A DNA stretch of 64,000 nt, taken from JAJZSS01 sp964463505 (GTDB taxonomy: Bacteria; Chloroflexota; Anaerolineae; Anaerolineales; UBA4823). The first letter of the stretch is position 1. Every line of letters begins with the position of its first letter. The notes beneath the pieces were generated by a model that was given only the letters and a program-made list of their open reading frames with translations, was not told the origin of the DNA and made no database searches. A program made the translations under genes and the position numbers. The DNA is taken from the NCBI GenBank assembly GCA_964463505.1, contig CAYXDC010000007.1, positions 18,894-82,893 of the forward strand, given 5' to 3'. Of this stretch, positions 1 to 9,166 are shown piece by piece.

Positions 1-1463
1 TCTTCCAGGGCGCGTAGGGTATTGACGTCCAGGTCATTGGTCGGCTCGTCCAACAGGATCACATTGGCGCTCGTGCGTAATGTTTTTGCCAGATGCACCC
101 GGTTGCGCTCGCCACCCGAGAGCGTGCCAACTTTCTTCTGCTGGTCCGAGCCCAGGAAATTGAACGAAGATACATAGGCTCGACTGTTGCGCTTGCGCCC
201 GCCCAGGTCGAACAGCTCCTCGCCGCCGGAGATCTCCTCCCAGACATTTTTATCTGCATCCAGGCTGGCGCGGCTTTGATCGACATACGCCATCTGCACA
301 GTTTCGCCAATGCGCAGGCTGCCCTTGTCGGGCTGTTCCTGTCCGGTGATCAGGCGTAATAGCGTGGTTTTCCCGGCGCCGTTGGGGCCGATCACGCCCA
401 CAATGCTGCCAGGTGGGATGGAAAGATCGAGATCATCAATCAGCAGATGCTCGCCATAGCTTTTGCTGACCTTGTTAAGTTCGATCACCACATCTCCCAG
501 GCGCGGGCCTGGTGGGATGTAGATTTCCAGTTCTTCGCGGCGCTGTTCAGCCTCCTTCGAAAGCAGGTTTTCGTAGGCGGTATAACGGGCTTTGCCTTTG
601 GATTGGCGCGCCTTGGGCGACATGCGGATCCATTCCAGCTCACGCTCCAGGGTCTGGATACGCTTGCTCTCAGCTTTCTCTTCCCGGCGCAGGCGTTCCT
701 CCTTCTGTTCCAGCCAGGAGGAATAATTGCCGCGCCAGGGGATGCCGAAGCCGCGGTCCAATTCCAGAATCCACCCGGCAACATTATCCAAAAAGTAGCG
801 ATCGTGCGTGACGGCGATGACTGTGCCGGCGTACTGCTGCAAATGGCGCTCCAGCCAGGCGACCGACTCGGCATCAAGATGGTTGGTGGGCTCGTCCAGC
901 AGCAGGATATCTGGCTCGGTGAGCAGCAGGCGCGTGAGCGCCACCCGCCTGCGCTCGCCGCCCGACAGAATCTTGACGGGTGTATCCTGCGGCGGGCAGC
1001 GCAGAGCGTCCATGGCCAGCTCCAGGCGATTGTCCAGCGTCCAGGCATCGACATGGTCCAGGGTTTCTTGCAGCCTGGCCTGGCGTTCGATCAGCGTATC
1101 AAAATCGGCGTCTGGCTCAGCGAATTGGGCGTTGATGTCATCATATTCAGCCAGCAGTTCCACAATGGGTTGGACAGCTTCCTGGACGACCTGGCGCACG
1201 GTTTTCGTGTCGTCCAATTCCGGCTCTTGCTCCAGCAGCCCGACCGAGTAGCCTTTTGAGAAAGTCACCTCGCCATTGTAGCCAGTGTCCTTCCCGGCGA
1301 TGATGCGCAGCAGGGTGCTCTTGCCAGAGCCATTCAGCCCTAGGACGCCAATCTTGGCGCCGTAGTAAAAGCCGAGCGAGATATCCCGCAGGACCTGTTT
1401 GTTGGTGGAGGGAAAGACCCGCCCGACCCGCACCATTGAAAAAATGACTTGTTGATCACTCAT
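1..1463 (-). CDS. ettA: Energy-dependent translational throttle protein EttA (ABC-F ATPase), 3' end cut by window edge
   Basis: ABC-F proteins bind the ribosomal E site and use ATP to gate translation elongation. I translated this frame from ATG 1463 (MSDQQVIFSMVRVGRVFPS) to the window edge: 487 codons, whereas EttA is usually about 555 residues, so roughly the last 70 are missing. Visible are Walker A GLNGSGKST, signature LSGGERRRVAL and Walker B LLLDEPTNHLD of the first ABC domain, a charged linker (KEERLRREEKAESKR), then GPNGAGKTT, LSGGERNRVHL and LLDEPTNDLD of the second. There are no membrane segments, as expected for ABC-F. The arm-like insert after the first Walker A (DAWTLDNRLELAMD) favours EttA over Uup or antibiotic-resistance ABC-F proteins. 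It lies 28 bp downstream of recJ and is probably co-transcribed with it. Confidence 0.93.
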   Translation of the reverse strand, partial: MSDQQVIFSMVRVGRVFPSTNKQVLRDISLGFYYGAKIGVLGLNGSGKSTLLRIIAGKDTGYNGEVTFSKGYSVGLLEQEPELDDTKTVRQVVQEAVQPIVELLAEYDDINAQFAEPDADFDTLIERQARLQETLDHVDAWTLDNRLELAMDALRCPPQDTPVKILSGGERRRVALTRLLLTEPDILLLDEPTNHLDAESVAWLERHLQQYAGTVIAVTHDRYFLDNVAGWILELDRGFGIPWRGNYSSWLEQKEERLRREEKAESKRIQTLERELEWIRMSPKARQSKGKARYTAYENLLSKEAEQRREELEIYIPPGPRLGDVVIELNKVSKSYGEHLLIDDLDLSIPPGSIVGVIGPNGAGKTTLLRLITGQEQPDKGSLRIGETVQMAYVDQSRASLDADKNVWEEISGGEELFDLGGRKRNSRAYVSSFNFLGSDQQKKVGTLSGGERNRVHLAKTLRTSANVILLDEPTNDLDVNTLRALE

Positions 1464-1491
1464 AAATGACTCCCGCGTGTGATGTAAAGGA

Positions 1492-3876
1492 TTATTGCGT
1501 TATTGAGCGGCTGGCTTCTGCTGCTGACCCGAGCAGATTGGCGATTTGCTGTGGATCGGCCCAGCGCAGGTAATTGCGAAAAGCAGCCGTTTCTTCCAAC
1601 TGGTGTTTCAAGACTGCCTCACGCGCTGCCAGACCTGGCTTGTGCAGATTATCTCCAGCCTGAATTTGCACATGCAAATCATCAGATTTCGTGTAGCTGA
1701 TGGAACCACGCTCTTCAAACCAGTCCAACCCACATAGGATGGTCTCATCGCGATGGGCCATCGCCGCAGCCAGCGCGGGTAGGTTGCCGCGTCCAGCGTA
1801 TTTGCTCAGAGTGTGTTTGATCAAACCTGCCAGACGCTGCAAAAAAGGTTCCAGGCGATCCAGCCCTGGTTCGATAGCAAAGAGATAGATACGCGTGGGG
1901 GAAACGATCTGCGCTGCCCGGCGCAGTTCTTGCTGGCCGGGTGGGGTGGTCCAAATGACCCATTGCTCCGCGGTCGCCAGCTGATTTCGATCGGTGAAGT
2001 GGATGCTTTCCAAACTTACCGCCTCGCCCCAGATGCCGGTGGAGGGCTCGGCAGCCAGCTCTCTGAGCAGCTCTGCTGGGCGGGGGTGGCGGCGCATATC
2101 GCTGATCTCAATTTCAGATGGAACAACCTCGATTGCGGCAGCATCTTCCGGGTGCAGGCGCGCCGCACGCCATTCCACCTGCACATCCAGCTGCCCGCGA
2201 AATGTGCTGGTGCGGGCGATATATGCCAGATCGAACTTGCCGGGCGGCAAGGGCAGACCGCCGGAATTCCACCACAAGACCCGTTGGGTGGCGCCGCCAG
2301 CATCTGCCACGCTGACAATGCGGTGCTCGGACTCGCGCCCGACCTGGCTGGAGGACTGCACGACAAGGTCGCGCGTCGCCAATGTGAGCGCCGGGCTTCC
2401 GGCGCCAAACGGCGCCAGGCGTTCAATCTCCTGCACCCAGGCTAGATTGAGTTCTGGCAAAGGCAGGTAAGCATCGATGCTCAGGCGTGAATCGTAAGGA
2501 GTTTTTGCCAACTGTGCCTGCACGGCCTGGGCAAGGCGCTGGCGGAATTCATCCAGTTTGCCGGCTTTGACCTGCATCCCGGCAGCCATGGGATGCCCGC
2601 CAAAGCCTTCCAGCAGGTCTGCCTGGGCGGCTATCGCGGCTATGGCTTCCGTGATGTGCACCGGCGGTATGGAGCGCGCCGAACCGCGCCAGGGCCCTTC
2701 TTGCGGGCCATTCAGCAGGATCACCGGTTTGGCGTAGCGTTCCACCAGGCGGCTGGCGACGATGCCGATCACTCCCGGAGGCCATTGGGGATGGGCGAGG
2801 ACCAGGGCGGCGTGCTGCAGCAACTCGGGGTCCTGGTCGAGCTGCGTCTGTGCGCCTTGGAAGATCTGTTCGCTGAGCAGCTTGCGCCGCTCGTTAAGCG
2901 CTTCCAACTGCAGCGCAAATACACGCGCCTGGACCAGATCGTCGATGGTCAGGAAATCCACGACCGGGTTGGCGTCCCCCAAACGGCCGATGGCATTCAG
3001 GCGCGGGGCGATCACAAAACTGATGTGTTCCTCGCTCATGCCGGCCGGATTGAGCTCGGCGCGTTCGTACAGGGCACGCAGACCGGCGCGTTCAGCGGCG
3101 CGCAGGCGCGCCAGACCACGCTGCAGGAGATAACGGCAGTCGCCGTGCAGCAAAGCAACGTCCGCCACGATCCCCAGGGCAACCAGGTCGAGCTGGGCTG
3201 CGGCGATCTCAGGCTGTCCGCAGGCTGCGCTCAAGGCGGCGATCAGCTGGTAAGCCACGCCCACGCCAGGCAGGTAAGACAGCGGGTGACCTTCGGGCAA
3301 ACGGTGGGGGTTGATCACTGCCAGGGCAGCCGGCAGGCTGTCGGATAGGCCGTGGTGGTCGGTGACGATCACATCTACACCGCGGGAATTCGCATAGTCG
3401 ATAGATGCGTGTGCGCCGATACCGGTATCACAGGTCACCAGCAGGTCCACACCCTCGTCCAGGGCATTCTGCAGAGCAGTTAGCTGGATGCCGTCGCCTT
3501 CCGTGGCGCGCAGTGGGATATGGTAGCTTACCACCCCTTCTAGGGGACGCCCTCCCAGGGGACGCCCAACCAATTGGCGCAAGCTATCGACCAGCAGGGT
3601 GGTGGAGGTCTGCCCATCCACATCGAAATCGCCCCACACGCAGATGCGCTCGCCATGCTGCAGGGCGCGCTGTAGGCGCTCAACGGCGATACCCATATCG
3701 GGCAGATCATAGGCTGAAGCTGGCTGGTAAAGATCAGGATTCAGATAGGCTTGAACTTGCTCCGCCTGGGTGAAGCCGCGCTGGTAAAGCACTTTGGCCA
3801 CCAAGGGATTCCCACCGGCGGCGGCGACCAGCTCTTCCGGCACGCTTACCGGATAGGGTTCAATCCACTCAGCCAT
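1492..3876 (-). CDS. recJ: Single-stranded-DNA exonuclease RecJ with long C-terminal extension
   Basis: RecJ degrades single-stranded DNA 5'->3' in RecF-pathway recombination and mismatch repair. The start MAEWIEPYPV (ATG 3876) matches the usual RecJ N-terminus and sits 1 bp after the stop of the upstream nuclease gene; a 65-codon upstream extension of the frame is only the antisense tail of that gene. DHH-phosphoesterase motifs are clear: DFDVDG (about residues 83-88), CDTGIG (149-154) and DHH (173-175), followed by the DHHA1 motif GFGGHPMAAGM and an OB-like domain. At 794 residues it is over 200 longer than E. coli RecJ (577). The extra C-terminal region after the OB domain (from about residue 570) contains no motif I recognise. 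It lies at the end of a helicase/nuclease gene run, so a role in the same repair pathway is inferred. Confidence 0.93.
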   Translation of the reverse strand: MAEWIEPYPVSVPEELVAAAGGNPLVAKVLYQRGFTQAEQVQAYLNPDLYQPASAYDLPDMGIAVERLQRALQHGERICVWGDFDVDGQTSTTLLVDSLRQLVGRPLGGRPLEGVVSYHIPLRATEGDGIQLTALQNALDEGVDLLVTCDTGIGAHASIDYANSRGVDVIVTDHHGLSDSLPAALAVINPHRLPEGHPLSYLPGVGVAYQLIAALSAACGQPEIAAAQLDLVALGIVADVALLHGDCRYLLQRGLARLRAAERAGLRALYERAELNPAGMSEEHISFVIAPRLNAIGRLGDANPVVDFLTIDDLVQARVFALQLEALNERRKLLSEQIFQGAQTQLDQDPELLQHAALVLAHPQWPPGVIGIVASRLVERYAKPVILLNGPQEGPWRGSARSIPPVHITEAIAAIAAQADLLEGFGGHPMAAGMQVKAGKLDEFRQRLAQAVQAQLAKTPYDSRLSIDAYLPLPELNLAWVQEIERLAPFGAGSPALTLATRDLVVQSSSQVGRESEHRIVSVADAGGATQRVLWWNSGGLPLPPGKFDLAYIARTSTFRGQLDVQVEWRAARLHPEDAAAIEVVPSEIEISDMRRHPRPAELLRELAAEPSTGIWGEAVSLESIHFTDRNQLATAEQWVIWTTPPGQQELRRAAQIVSPTRIYLFAIEPGLDRLEPFLQRLAGLIKHTLSKYAGRGNLPALAAAMAHRDETILCGLDWFEERGSISYTKSDDLHVQIQAGDNLHKPGLAAREAVLKHQLEETAAFRNYLRWADPQQIANLLGSAAEASRSITQ

Positions 3877-3877
3877 A

Positions 3878-4714
3878 TCAGTATTCAATCTCACCAATCT
3901 GGTCAAAATCCAAATCATCCAACAGGCCTGTCGTGCCTGGCTCTGAATCGCCGCTAAATTCTTCAATTTCCCCGGCCTGCACGCCGCGCTGGCATAACGA
4001 GCGGTAGGTGCACAGGCGGCAGCGCTCTTCATAACTGGTGAGAGGAAATTCGCCGTTTGCCTGGCTGGCAATGCCGCTGATCAGGCTGGATAAGAGCTGT
4101 TCGTCACGCGCATACTGCGCCTGATCGTAGGCGAAAATCAGCGGCTGTTCGGGTTGGCTGGTATACCAGTAGACCATTTGTACCTGCACGGGCTGGATTT
4201 CTCGACCCAGCAGGCTTGCTCCAGCGCGCACCAATACAAACGGATAGATGTGAGTTTGCATGCGTTCTGCCAGGCGTCTGCGCTGCGGTGGAAAGCGTGA
4301 GGTTTTCCAGTCGATAATGCGCAGGGTGCCATCTTCCTGCAGGCACAGCAGATCGAATTTGGCTACCAGGATCTGCCCGGCCAGCTCGGTGGTGAGCATC
4401 GTCTCCGGGTATTTTGAAAGGCAATCACCGAGCAGCTTGCCGGCCTGCTTCAGATAAGCCTGCCACCATTGGGAAAGCTCTGGCTCATCCGCGTACGGCG
4501 CCAGGCGCGCCTCTGGAATGCCAATCAGATGTTGGTGCACCAGGCGATGGAAAGTTGATCCGCGGCGGATGAAGCGCTCGTTTTCCAGGGCCGGCTCAAT
4601 CTCCACGGCTGGCCAGCTCAGGCGCAACAGGTAGCGCAGCTCGAAACGCCGCTGGCAGTCCAGGTAATCTTGCAGGCTGCTCTGGTTAAAGGAAAATTCA
4701 GCCGGTAAGGTCAT
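3878..4714 (-). CDS. Stand-alone PD-(D/E)XK nuclease with AddB/Cas4-type Fe-S cysteines
   Basis: This is a 278-residue nuclease of the RecB/AddB C-terminal family. Seen: Cys20 (YLDCQRRFELRY), a His region at 56-62 (FHRLVHQH), Asp121 (KFDLL), the core DWKT at 135-138, and a C-terminal C232-x2-C235-x5-C241 (CRLCTYRSLC). One N-terminal plus three C-terminal cysteines is the 4Fe-4S staple known from AddB, Cas4 and Dna2. In AddB this domain is fused to a helicase-like ATPase; here it is separate. Its start overlaps the upstream helicase stop by 1 bp (TGATG), and recJ begins 1 bp after its end, so translation is probably coupled. Inferred role: the nuclease subunit of a split AddAB-like end-resection enzyme. 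A Cas4 role is unlikely because no cas genes or CRISPR are nearby. Confidence 0.85.
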   Translation of the reverse strand: MTLPAEFSFNQSSLQDYLDCQRRFELRYLLRLSWPAVEIEPALENERFIRRGSTFHRLVHQHLIGIPEARLAPYADEPELSQWWQAYLKQAGKLLGDCLSKYPETMLTTELAGQILVAKFDLLCLQEDGTLRIIDWKTSRFPPQRRRLAERMQTHIYPFVLVRAGASLLGREIQPVQVQMVYWYTSQPEQPLIFAYDQAQYARDEQLLSSLISGIASQANGEFPLTSYEERCRLCTYRSLCQRGVQAGEIEEFSGDSEPGTTGLLDDLDFDQIGEIEY

Positions 4715-7008
4715 CAGCGATCCTCCTCATCCTGTGCTCCACGTCCAGCGAATTCCTGTTCCCAGAAGCCACGCAGAGCTTCGAAAGCCACGGCAGGTCG
4801 CTGATCCTTGTGCCTGCCCGTGTTCCAGGTGATGACCAGCTCGCGCCGGGCGCGCGTGATACCAACATACAGCAGGCGCAGGCGCTCGCGCCCATAATCC
4901 AGGCGCGCCGACTGGCTGGCTTCGCCTTCCTGGTACCACTCGTTTTCATCGCTGGAAAAGGCGATGCGCAACTGCTCCAGGGTCTCCGCAGACAGGTTGA
5001 GCTGATCGCGGATGAACCATTTTTCGGCAATAAATTTCTCACCCGGCAAGCCGGCTGGGAAATCATACTGGCTGGCTGAAAGCAGGTACACGCGGTCCCA
5101 TTCCAGGCCTTTGGCTTTATGGATAGTGGATACCACCACCTTGCCCGGGTAGAGATCGGGATTAAAACCAGAATCGCTGCTGCTAAAACCGATAAAACGT
5201 CTTTCGTTGCTGGCGATGACGTCAAGCTCGGCGGAAAGCTCGGGCAGCTTCCAGGAGGGGTTGGCCTGGCTGGCCTGGCGCAGCAGCACCGCCAGTTTGT
5301 GGTTCAGCGCCAGGTCTACCGGCGTGGAGAAGAGATCCTGTCCCAAAGTCAGCACCAGCTGATCGATGGGCAGCAGCACGGCTTTCTGCCAAGTCTGGAT
5401 CTGGCGGCGGAAGTCATCCAATTCCTGGTAGGCGGCAGGGTCGCTTTCTTCCAGGTTGAGCGTGTCCAGCCAATCACCACCCGGTTCAGGCCACAGATAA
5501 TTTTCCAGGGTCTGGCACTTGCGGATGCGCTCCGCATTACGTTTGCGGCGTTTTTCTGCCTGCGGGCCGCCTTCTGGTTTGGGCGTAATGCGCGTATAGA
5601 CATCTGCCAGCAGGCGTGGATTTTGGGGGTCAGCCAGGGCCTTGAGCACCGTTTCCAGCGTGCCGGCTGTCTGGCGCGTGGCGGAAGTACTGCGCAGGAG
5701 ATCATCCACAAAATCAATATTGCGCGCTTTCAGGGCGTCTACCAGCTCATTGGCGCGCACGTTGCGCGAGGTGAGCACTGCCACGGTGCGCGTGGGATTG
5801 TCCGGCAGCCAGCGCGCCAGTGAATCGGCAACTACGTTGATCTCGGCCTCAGGCGAAAAGGCTCTGGCGTGCAGATAGATTTGCTCCGGTTGGTCGGGCG
5901 GGTTGGGTTGGGGGTCATCCTGCGGCACGGGTTGGATCTCGGGAGCCGCGGCCAGGGCATCGCGCACGCCGGGGATGGGGTGGCTGGAGCTGGTCCACTG
6001 CGCCAGGAAATTGGCCAATTGGATCACACTGTGCGTGGAACGACCCGAGCTGGGCAGCTCGGCAGAGCGCACGCCAGGCGATTGGATAAACTGGCGCAAA
6101 TAGCGTGGGTTGGCGGTGGTAAAGGTCTCGTAAATCGCCTGGTTAGGGTCGCCCACGCGCACCCAGTTTCCTTTTGGCCCGCTGAGCAAGCTCAGGATTT
6201 CCTGCTGCAGGCGGCTGCTGTCCTGGGCTTCGTCTTCCAGGATGTAAGGCCAGCGATACTGCAAGCGCTCTAAATACACGGGATCGGTTTGCAGCGCCTG
6301 CAAAGCCAGGCGGATCAGGTCATCAAAATCGACCGCCGAGCGGTAGATCAACGCACGCTGATAATCTGCGTACAGCTCGGCGCCAACCTGTGCCAGGGGC
6401 AGCGGCAGCGGTAGTTTGTCCAGGCGTGCCAGGACCTGCTCGGGCGTTAACTGAAGGTCTTTTGCGCTGCGAATGAAGGACAGTGCCAGGTCCTGGACCA
6501 TTTCGGGGATATCTTTGCGGCGCAGCTGTATGGCTTTATTCTCTTCAATATCAGTTTTGATATAGTCTTCTAAAATATCCGGGTGAGCTCGATACCAGGA
6601 GACAGCGATCTCATTGCGGATACTGTCGGCGGCGCGCTCGTCTATGATGGAAAAGTTCTCCGGCAGGCCTACCAGGCTAGGTCGCTCGCGCACGATGTCG
6701 TGCGCCAGACTGTGCAGCGTGCGCACCTGGTAGCCCAGACTGGGCAACAGGCCGTAGGAGCTGATGAATTGGCTGACGCGCTGGTAGAAGATATCAACGG
6801 CAGAATTTACCAGCGTGACGACCAATACCTCCTGATCGTCCGCCAGGGGGGCTAAGCGGATCAACTGGGCTGCTAACAGCGAAAGCGTGAACGTCTTTCC
6901 GCTGCCGGGCACAGCCGCAATTCCCATCTTGCCGCGCCGGTAGCGCAGGATTTGCTTCTGGTGATGCCGTAGACGGATTTCCTGCAGGGGAGCTTGTGGG
7001 GTGCTCAT
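4714..7008 (-). CDS. UvrD/AddA-like superfamily 1 helicase without nuclease domain
   Basis: A 764-residue SF1A 3'->5' DNA helicase. Motifs in order: Walker A AAVPGSGKT (residues 31-39), DEAQDSS (Walker B), GDPNQAIYETFTTANP (motif III), VVVSTIHKAKGLEWDRVYL (motif V region) and LLYVGITRARRELVIT (motif VI). All are intact, so ATPase and helicase activity is expected. AddA of Bacillus is about 1230 residues and ends in a nuclease domain; here the chain stops after motif VI and no DWKT-type motif is seen. Its ATG overlaps the stop of the upstream AddB-like gene (ATGA), and its stop overlaps the start of the nuclease gene. It is inferred to be the motor subunit of a three-part AddAB-like complex. 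A plain UvrD/PcrA paralogue is the alternative, but the gene context argues against that. Confidence 0.88.
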   Translation of the reverse strand: MSTPQAPLQEIRLRHHQKQILRYRRGKMGIAAVPGSGKTFTLSLLAAQLIRLAPLADDQEVLVVTLVNSAVDIFYQRVSQFISSYGLLPSLGYQVRTLHSLAHDIVRERPSLVGLPENFSIIDERAADSIRNEIAVSWYRAHPDILEDYIKTDIEENKAIQLRRKDIPEMVQDLALSFIRSAKDLQLTPEQVLARLDKLPLPLPLAQVGAELYADYQRALIYRSAVDFDDLIRLALQALQTDPVYLERLQYRWPYILEDEAQDSSRLQQEILSLLSGPKGNWVRVGDPNQAIYETFTTANPRYLRQFIQSPGVRSAELPSSGRSTHSVIQLANFLAQWTSSSHPIPGVRDALAAAPEIQPVPQDDPQPNPPDQPEQIYLHARAFSPEAEINVVADSLARWLPDNPTRTVAVLTSRNVRANELVDALKARNIDFVDDLLRSTSATRQTAGTLETVLKALADPQNPRLLADVYTRITPKPEGGPQAEKRRKRNAERIRKCQTLENYLWPEPGGDWLDTLNLEESDPAAYQELDDFRRQIQTWQKAVLLPIDQLVLTLGQDLFSTPVDLALNHKLAVLLRQASQANPSWKLPELSAELDVIASNERRFIGFSSSDSGFNPDLYPGKVVVSTIHKAKGLEWDRVYLLSASQYDFPAGLPGEKFIAEKWFIRDQLNLSAETLEQLRIAFSSDENEWYQEGEASQSARLDYGRERLRLLYVGITRARRELVITWNTGRHKDQRPAVAFEALRGFWEQEFAGRGAQDEEDR

Positions 7009-9155
7009 GCGCTTTCCCCTTCCGCCAACTGGCGCAAGACACGCTGGATGGCATGCAGCAGCGGCCCGCGCTGTTCGTAGCCTTGCTCGCCGAGCTCGCT
7101 CAAACCCAGGTACACCCGGCCCCGACAGCGCCTCAACAGCCCATTGGTCAGACGGTCCATGGTGTCGATATTGACTTTGAGCTCATCCATTTCGCTCCAG
7201 ATGCGATCGGGGGGCCAGTTGCGGTTGAGCACATAGGGATGGGTGAGCGGCTGGTAAAGGCGCTCTGACCAGCCGCGTGAGCCGCTGTCCAGCCAGAATT
7301 GCACCTCGACCGGGCGATTGGACATCAGAAAAGTATGCGCCGGGGCCAGGAATACTGCATCGGTGGGCTCTGCCTGCCAGTTGTACAGGTACTGGGCGGC
7401 GATCACGCCCTCCTGCACCATGCGCAGGTATTCTTTACCCAGTGGAATCTCCTGCGCCTGCAGGATATCGCCGGTCACCCAGCGGAATTTCTGGATGGAT
7501 TCGATCAGGTTGGCAGTCACCTGGGCGGCATTGTAATCGGTATGGAAACCGAAACCGGGTTGGGACAGCACTTCGCCGAACAGGCGGCTGAAGAAAATAT
7601 CCAGCTCAGCCGCGCCACTGCCCTGGCTGTTCTCTAACCAGTCGCGCAAGAGCTGGTAGCGCGCTCCCAAGCGGTAGGTGATGCGCTCCTGCACTTCAGG
7701 GCGGATGATATCAAAGGGTGATAGCTGCGCCTGCCCGTCTTTGACCCGGTAGACGATCCTGGCCAGCAGCTGCGCCCGCACCAGATCGATCTCGGCGATG
7801 GACTGCAGCAAAGCGTAGGCAATATCAAATGGACTGGGGACATAGCCCCATTCCGGGTAAGCCAGCATCGCCAGGCTCAGCAGGCACTGCACGGCAGGTT
7901 CTTCGCGCAGCGAGCGCGAGGGGCGGTGGGAACGCGCAGGAATGCCCTGCGCCTCCAGGCGCACCGTCAGGCCGTGCCTTAAGGCATCCGAGAGGAAGGG
8001 CGCAAGTACCACAATTTCACCCGGCGGGACCTGGTTATCATAGATTTCGGCTGCCACCTGCTTTGCCACCCAATCGAGCATCTGCGGATAGTAGCGTTCG
8101 TAGGTGAAGCGCACAGCCAGACGGGTATGCGCTTTTTGCTCAGCGTCTGCCCATTCTAAAATATTTGGCGGCGGCGCTTGCCCTCCCAGGCTGGCCAGGG
8201 GGCGCTGGATGGAATGGTGCAGCGCCTGGCGCAACGTATCGATCCCAGGCTCAACTGCCCAGGGTTCCAGCAGCTCGGCTGGCTCGTCGCACAGAGATTT
8301 CAAGCGATACGCGCTTTCCGCATCAGCGCCCAGGAAGCTGCGGAAGCCCGCCTGTTGATCATAGATCAGGCAGGCTGATTCAGCCTGGGGCAGCCATTCC
8401 GCCAGGATATCGTGCGTAAGCGGCACGTCTTCTTCAATATTGTCGGCGATGAGATGCTTAAAACGCCCGAATAAGTATTCCCGGAAATCCGGCCGCGGCC
8501 AAAGCTGATCACGCAGCAGCTCTACCTGCAGAGAAAAATCCAGCAGGTTGTTTACCAGGCAGTAAGCGCGGAATTGGCTGGCGCAGGTCTGCACATCCTC
8601 ATAAATGCGTAGTTGACCCGGATCGCCCTGCCAGGCAGCTTTCAGGCGCGTGCCGATTTCGGTATGCGGAAAACCCACCACGGCGGCTTTGTTGAGATTG
8701 TCCAGGATCTGGCTGTATAAGCGGTTGCGCTCCAGCGGCACATTGCTGAAAAGCCCTTCCGCCAGCAAACCGCCGGCGATGTGCGCCATATAATATTGGG
8801 CTGTTTCCAGGGTCAGAAATACGGGTAGCTGTTCCGGGTCAGTGAAACCAGCATTTTGAGCCGCATAAGGCCAAAATAAATCCACCATGCGGCGCGCCAG
8901 GCCACCTAGCGTGAGCAGGGTGACCATCCCGCCTGTGACCACACCCGGATGGTGGATGGCTTCCAGGTAGGGACCCGCCAACGTGCGCTGCGGTAAGAGC
9001 AGCAAGATTGAGTCGGCGGGGACGCCAAGCTGCATCAGGTGCAGTAGGCGCTCCACGCCAACCGTAGTCTTCCCGCAGTTGGCTGGGCCTTCGAGAAAAA
9101 TGCGCTGATTTAGAGGTGTTTCGACCAGTCTGCGCTGGGTTTCTGTGAGGGGCAA
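7005..9155 (-). CDS. AddB-like helicase-related ATPase lacking its nuclease domain
   Basis: A 716-residue protein with an N-terminal Walker A, GPANCGKT (residues 23-30), in a UvrD-like opening (MPLTETQRRLVETPLNQRIF). The Walker B region is degenerate (LIADNIEED in place of DEAQ), and I see no recognisable motif V or VI. This combination, ATP binding retained and the remaining helicase motifs eroded, is what AddB shows. The AddB C-terminal nuclease is absent, but a separate nuclease with the matching cysteine pattern lies two genes downstream. The overlap with the following helicase gene (ATGA) supports a stoichiometric complex. Function is inferred: a Chi-scanning or structural partner of the helicase. 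Sequence identity to known AddB could not be measured here. Confidence 0.72.
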   Translation of the reverse strand: MPLTETQRRLVETPLNQRIFLEGPANCGKTTVGVERLLHLMQLGVPADSILLLLPQRTLAGPYLEAIHHPGVVTGGMVTLLTLGGLARRMVDLFWPYAAQNAGFTDPEQLPVFLTLETAQYYMAHIAGGLLAEGLFSNVPLERNRLYSQILDNLNKAAVVGFPHTEIGTRLKAAWQGDPGQLRIYEDVQTCASQFRAYCLVNNLLDFSLQVELLRDQLWPRPDFREYLFGRFKHLIADNIEEDVPLTHDILAEWLPQAESACLIYDQQAGFRSFLGADAESAYRLKSLCDEPAELLEPWAVEPGIDTLRQALHHSIQRPLASLGGQAPPPNILEWADAEQKAHTRLAVRFTYERYYPQMLDWVAKQVAAEIYDNQVPPGEIVVLAPFLSDALRHGLTVRLEAQGIPARSHRPSRSLREEPAVQCLLSLAMLAYPEWGYVPSPFDIAYALLQSIAEIDLVRAQLLARIVYRVKDGQAQLSPFDIIRPEVQERITYRLGARYQLLRDWLENSQGSGAAELDIFFSRLFGEVLSQPGFGFHTDYNAAQVTANLIESIQKFRWVTGDILQAQEIPLGKEYLRMVQEGVIAAQYLYNWQAEPTDAVFLAPAHTFLMSNRPVEVQFWLDSGSRGWSERLYQPLTHPYVLNRNWPPDRIWSEMDELKVNIDTMDRLTNGLLRRCRGRVYLGLSELGEQGYEQRGPLLHAIQRVLRQLAEGESA

Positions 9156-9166
9156 GGAGACTCCTT

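Noticed and set aside
447..1259. Long open frame on the plus strand (270 codons) opposite ettA
   Set aside because: It is fully antisense to a well-conserved ABC-F gene, has no recognisable domain or ribosome site, and arises from codon bias of the real gene.
3877..4071. In-frame N-terminal extension of recJ by 65 codons
   Set aside because: It overlaps the conserved C-terminal cysteines of the upstream nuclease gene, and RecJ similarity begins at MAEWIEPY.
3878..4714. Cas4 nuclease of a CRISPR system
   Set aside because: The cysteine pattern fits, but there is no CRISPR array or cas gene in the window, and the neighbours are helicases and RecJ.
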